From: Candidatus Eiseniibacteriota bacterium
GTDB lineage: Bacteria; Joyebacterota; Joyebacteria; Joyebacterales; Joyebacteraceae
Length of the DNA: 7,210 nucleotides
Direction of reading: 5' to 3'
Assembly (NCBI GenBank): GCA_030630395.1
Contig: DAOVNE010000063.1
Location: 1 to 7,210 of the forward strand
This document shows positions 6,097 to 7,210 of this stretch, piece by piece. Position 1 is the stretch's first letter. Each line of letters starts with the position of its first letter. The translations under genes were made by a program, and so were the position numbers. The notes beneath the pieces were generated by a model that ran no database searches, was not told the DNA's origin, and worked only from the letters and a program-made list of their open reading frames with translations.

Positions 6097-6618
6097 CTAC
6101 TCCGAGAAGTCGCAGCCATCAAGCGAGTCCACTCGGAGCAGCACATGGCTTCCGACCAGTTCTGTCGAGATCAGCAACTCCACCTCGTGCACGTCCTCTG
6201 GTTTGCCCTGCCGCATGTAAGCTGGCACCCGTGTCCGACTCCGGCCTGTGCGGTGGGTCTCCATCACGGTTCGCCTGACGGTGCACGCGCTACAGTGCAT
6301 CGTTTGCCCACATCCTTCTGGAAGGTGTGCGTAGATGCACCCAAACACATCGCCTCCCCTACTCCCTTTAATGGAAGACAGATCCCGCTGCAGCAGCTCC
6401 TGTACTTGCCGGTTCGCCGCTCGGACCGTCCCTTCGCCATCGACGACAAGGACGGGGGGACCAAGACCGTCCAGATAGTCCGCGAGTGGCATCCCCTGCT
6501 GTGCGAGCAGATGATGCGAACACGTCTTGCAGAGGCCGTGTGACACGACGTGTTCGTCACGCACCCCTGAGGGGATTGAGCCCAGGTCCTCGCCGCACCA
6601 CGCGCATACCGTTCTCAC
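6097..6618 (-). CDS. Stand-alone Cys-rich PAS domain protein with N-terminal CxxC/CxxC element
   Basis: Predicted soluble sensor of 173 aa. It opens with VCAWCGE (Cys5, Cys8) and SHGLCKTC (Cys30, Cys33), a four-Cys arrangement recalling the CAWC...SHGIC-x2-C segments attached to PAS and response-regulator proteins, and probably a zinc site. A PAS domain follows (about 44-165), with PPVLVVDGEGTVRAANRQVQELL (54-76) typical of its first strand and helix. Within the PAS is a second group, Cys94, Cys103, Cys109 and Cys112 (FGCIYAH, GCGQTMHCSAC), then TVRRTVMETHRTG; other PAS proteins carry a similar CGxTxxCxxC block. It might bind metal, an Fe-S cluster or sense redox, which is inference. There is no kinase, GGDEF or DNA-binding output domain, so it must act through a partner. 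The GTG at 6618 follows GGAGG (6632-6628) by 9 nt. It lies downstream of the GGDEF gene, behind that gene's terminator, and upstream of the SnoaL-like gene. Confidence 0.85.
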   Translation of the reverse strand: MRTVCAWCGEDLGSIPSGVRDEHVVSHGLCKTCSHHLLAQQGMPLADYLDGLGPPVLVVDGEGTVRAANRQVQELLQRDLSSIKGSRGGDVFGCIYAHLPEGCGQTMHCSACTVRRTVMETHRTGRSRTRVPAYMRQGKPEDVHEVELLISTELVGSHVLLRVDSLDGCDFSE

Positions 6619-6627
6619 CTGACCGAA

Positions 6628-6632
6628 CCTCC
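6628..6632 (-). promoter_or_regulatory. Ribosome-binding site for the PAS gene
   Basis: GGAGG on the minus strand lies 9 nt before the GTG at 6618. The GTG puts the first Cys pair of the zinc-ribbon-like element at residues 5 and 8. No in-frame ATG nearby keeps both N-terminal Cys pairs. Confidence 0.65.
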
Positions 6633-6655
6633 ATTGACCTCACACCAGTGGCAAC

Positions 6656-6703
6656 TGAGTCAACTAGACCATACAGTAGACAGTGATAACACGCCATGAC
6701 TCA
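6656..6703. repeat. Inverted repeat in the region upstream of the PAS gene
   Basis: TGAGTCA (6656-6662) and TGACTCA (6697-6703) are perfect 7-bp inverted copies, 34 nt apart centre to edge, and both are followed by AC on the plus strand. They lie 38-85 nt upstream of the PAS start, where a promoter and operator are expected. No clear -35/-10 pair was found on the minus strand here, so the regulatory role is a guess. Confidence 0.35.
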
Positions 6704-6715
6704 ACACTCGGTGCA

Positions 6716-6744
6716 GGATCCGGCGCCACCGGCCGGCAGCTGCC
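6716..6744. repeat. Cluster of short perfect palindromes
   Basis: Four self-complementary words lie end to end in 29 bp: GGATCC (6716-6721), GGCGCC (6722-6727), CCGGCCGG (6729-6736) and GGCAGCTGCC (6735-6744). The cluster is in the gap between the GGDEF terminator and the PAS gene. GC-rich DNA makes such words common, but four in a row is noteworthy. Confidence 0.4.
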
Positions 6745-6756
6745 ACTCGCAGAGCA

Positions 6757-6794
6757 CACAAAGAAGAGAAGGGCCCACATCGCAGGCCCTTCTC
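6757..6794 (-). terminator. Intrinsic terminator of the GGDEF gene
   Basis: On the minus strand, GAGAAGGGCC (6794-6785) pairs perfectly with GGCCCTTCTC (6775-6766), giving a 10-bp stem with a 9-nt loop. It is followed at once by TTCTTTGTGT (6765-6756), a T-rich tail. It lies 49 nt after the GGDEF stop codon. Stem, distance and tail all fit Rho-independent termination and separate the GGDEF transcript from the PAS gene. Confidence 0.8.
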
Positions 6795-6843
6795 ATTGTG
6801 CACATCTATTGTGCCCCGGAGTCGGGGCCACCCACAGCCTCGA

Positions 6844-7210
6844 CTACGTTTCTTCGTCAGCCGACACTGTCTCTTCGCCAACTGATACTGTCTGCCCATC
6901 GGTTGTCCCGGAAGCGTCCGACTGCGGATGGGCGCACGACACTGGACGCGCGCTAATCGCCTGCTGCAAACTCGACGCCGGCATTACCCTATCGCCGTCG
7001 TTCAGCGCCACCTGGTTTCGCCCGTGCTCCTTCGCATAGTACATCGCACCATCGGCGCATGCGACAATCTCCTCCGGCGTCGACGCATGAGCGACCGGCC
7101 AGGAAGCCACACCAAGGCTGATCGTGATCGAGAGCGTCTTCCCGCCCCACTCGACGCACGTTGATTCGATCTGTCTCCTCAAGCGCTCGGCGGATTTCGT
7201 CGCATCATTG
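6844..7210 (-). CDS. Diguanylate cyclase, C-terminal end of GGDEF domain (partial)
   Basis: Only the last 121 codons are present; the reading frame stays open to the window edge at 7210, so the start and the GG(D/E)EF active-site motif lie outside. The visible part is the end of a GGDEF domain: a helix ending KSAERLRRQIE, the strand motif LSITISLGVASWP, and the final helix ADGAMYYAKEHGRNQV, which matches the family's ADxALYxAKxxGRN pattern. GGDEF proteins make the second messenger c-di-GMP from two GTP; whether this copy is active cannot be judged without the active-site motif. After the domain comes a tail of about 55 residues that is low in hydrophobics and ends in two 7-residue repeats (ETVS-type, SVGEETV then SADEET). 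The gene ends at 6844 and is followed by an intrinsic terminator. Any sensor domain would be N-terminal and outside the window. Confidence 0.9.
   Translation of the reverse strand, partial: NDATKSAERLRRQIESTCVEWGGKTLSITISLGVASWPVAHASTPEEIVACADGAMYYAKEHGRNQVALNDGDRVMPASSLQQAISARPVSCAHPQSDASGTTDGQTVSVGEETVSADEET
6848..6889. repeat. Two tandem 21-bp repeats in the GGDEF gene tail
   Basis: Units 6848-6868 and 6869-6889 agree at 16 of 21 bases, and all five differences are transitions. A further GTCTG at 6890 starts a third unit that then diverges. The 21-bp period keeps the reading frame and encodes a Thr/Val/Ser/Glu-rich heptad-length repeat at the C-terminus. Confidence 0.6.

Noticed and set aside
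5393..6220. Plus-strand open frame of 275 codons running across the permease end and antisense to the SnoaL-like and PAS genes
   Set aside because: It overlaps three well-supported genes, has no recognisable domain, and its composition (Ser/Arg/Cys-rich) is typical of an out-of-frame reading of GC-rich coding DNA.
6145..6543. Plus-strand open frame of 132 codons opposite the PAS gene
   Set aside because: The minus-strand frame shows a clear PAS domain and paired Cys motifs with a good ribosome-binding site; the plus-strand product shows none.
1..7210. Search for tRNA, rRNA, CRISPR arrays, insertion-sequence ends and riboswitches
   Set aside because: No cloverleaf, regularly spaced repeat array, transposase or paired terminal inverted repeats, or known riboswitch core could be recognised by reading; a covariance-model search was not possible.

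Overview
This is a GC-rich bacterial window. Most genes have a recognisable Shine-Dalgarno site, and GTG and TTG starts are common. It reads as an ordinary chromosomal stretch: there is no transposase, integrase, phage gene, CRISPR array, rRNA or tRNA. The gene families do not fix the taxon. A free-living, environmental, Gram-negative-like lineage fits, because there is a secreted prolyl oligopeptidase and PAS/GGDEF signalling proteins, but this is inference.

The left two thirds (19-5550) is a plus-strand block. It starts with an exported prolyl oligopeptidase of family S9A that keeps its Ser-Asp-His triad. A GC-rich hairpin follows (2265-2291), probably its terminator, and then a promoter-like segment carrying an inverted repeat (2312-2340). 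Next come a compact metallo-beta-lactamase-fold hydrolase of the COG1237 type, a small VOC (glyoxalase-like) protein, and a 12-TM APC amino-acid permease fused to a PTS EIIA-like domain. A perfect 11-bp stem sits just before the ribosome-binding site of the permease. That site moves the permease start to a TTG at 3682.

The right third (5609-7210) is on the minus strand and converges on the permease. In transcription order it holds the C-terminal end of a GGDEF diguanylate cyclase (cut by the window edge), a clear intrinsic terminator, a stand-alone Cys-rich PAS protein with an N-terminal CxxC/CxxC element, and a SnoaL-like/NTF2-fold protein. The last two are close together and could be co-transcribed.

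The left block suggests peptide breakdown outside the cytoplasm plus amino-acid uptake, with a possible phosphotransferase input through the EIIA domain. The right block is a small sensory/second-messenger neighbourhood. I found no convincing new defence or mobile system. The most distinctive items are the permease-EIIA fusion with its 5' hairpin, the two-cluster cysteine PAS protein, and several inverted repeats in the intergenic regions.
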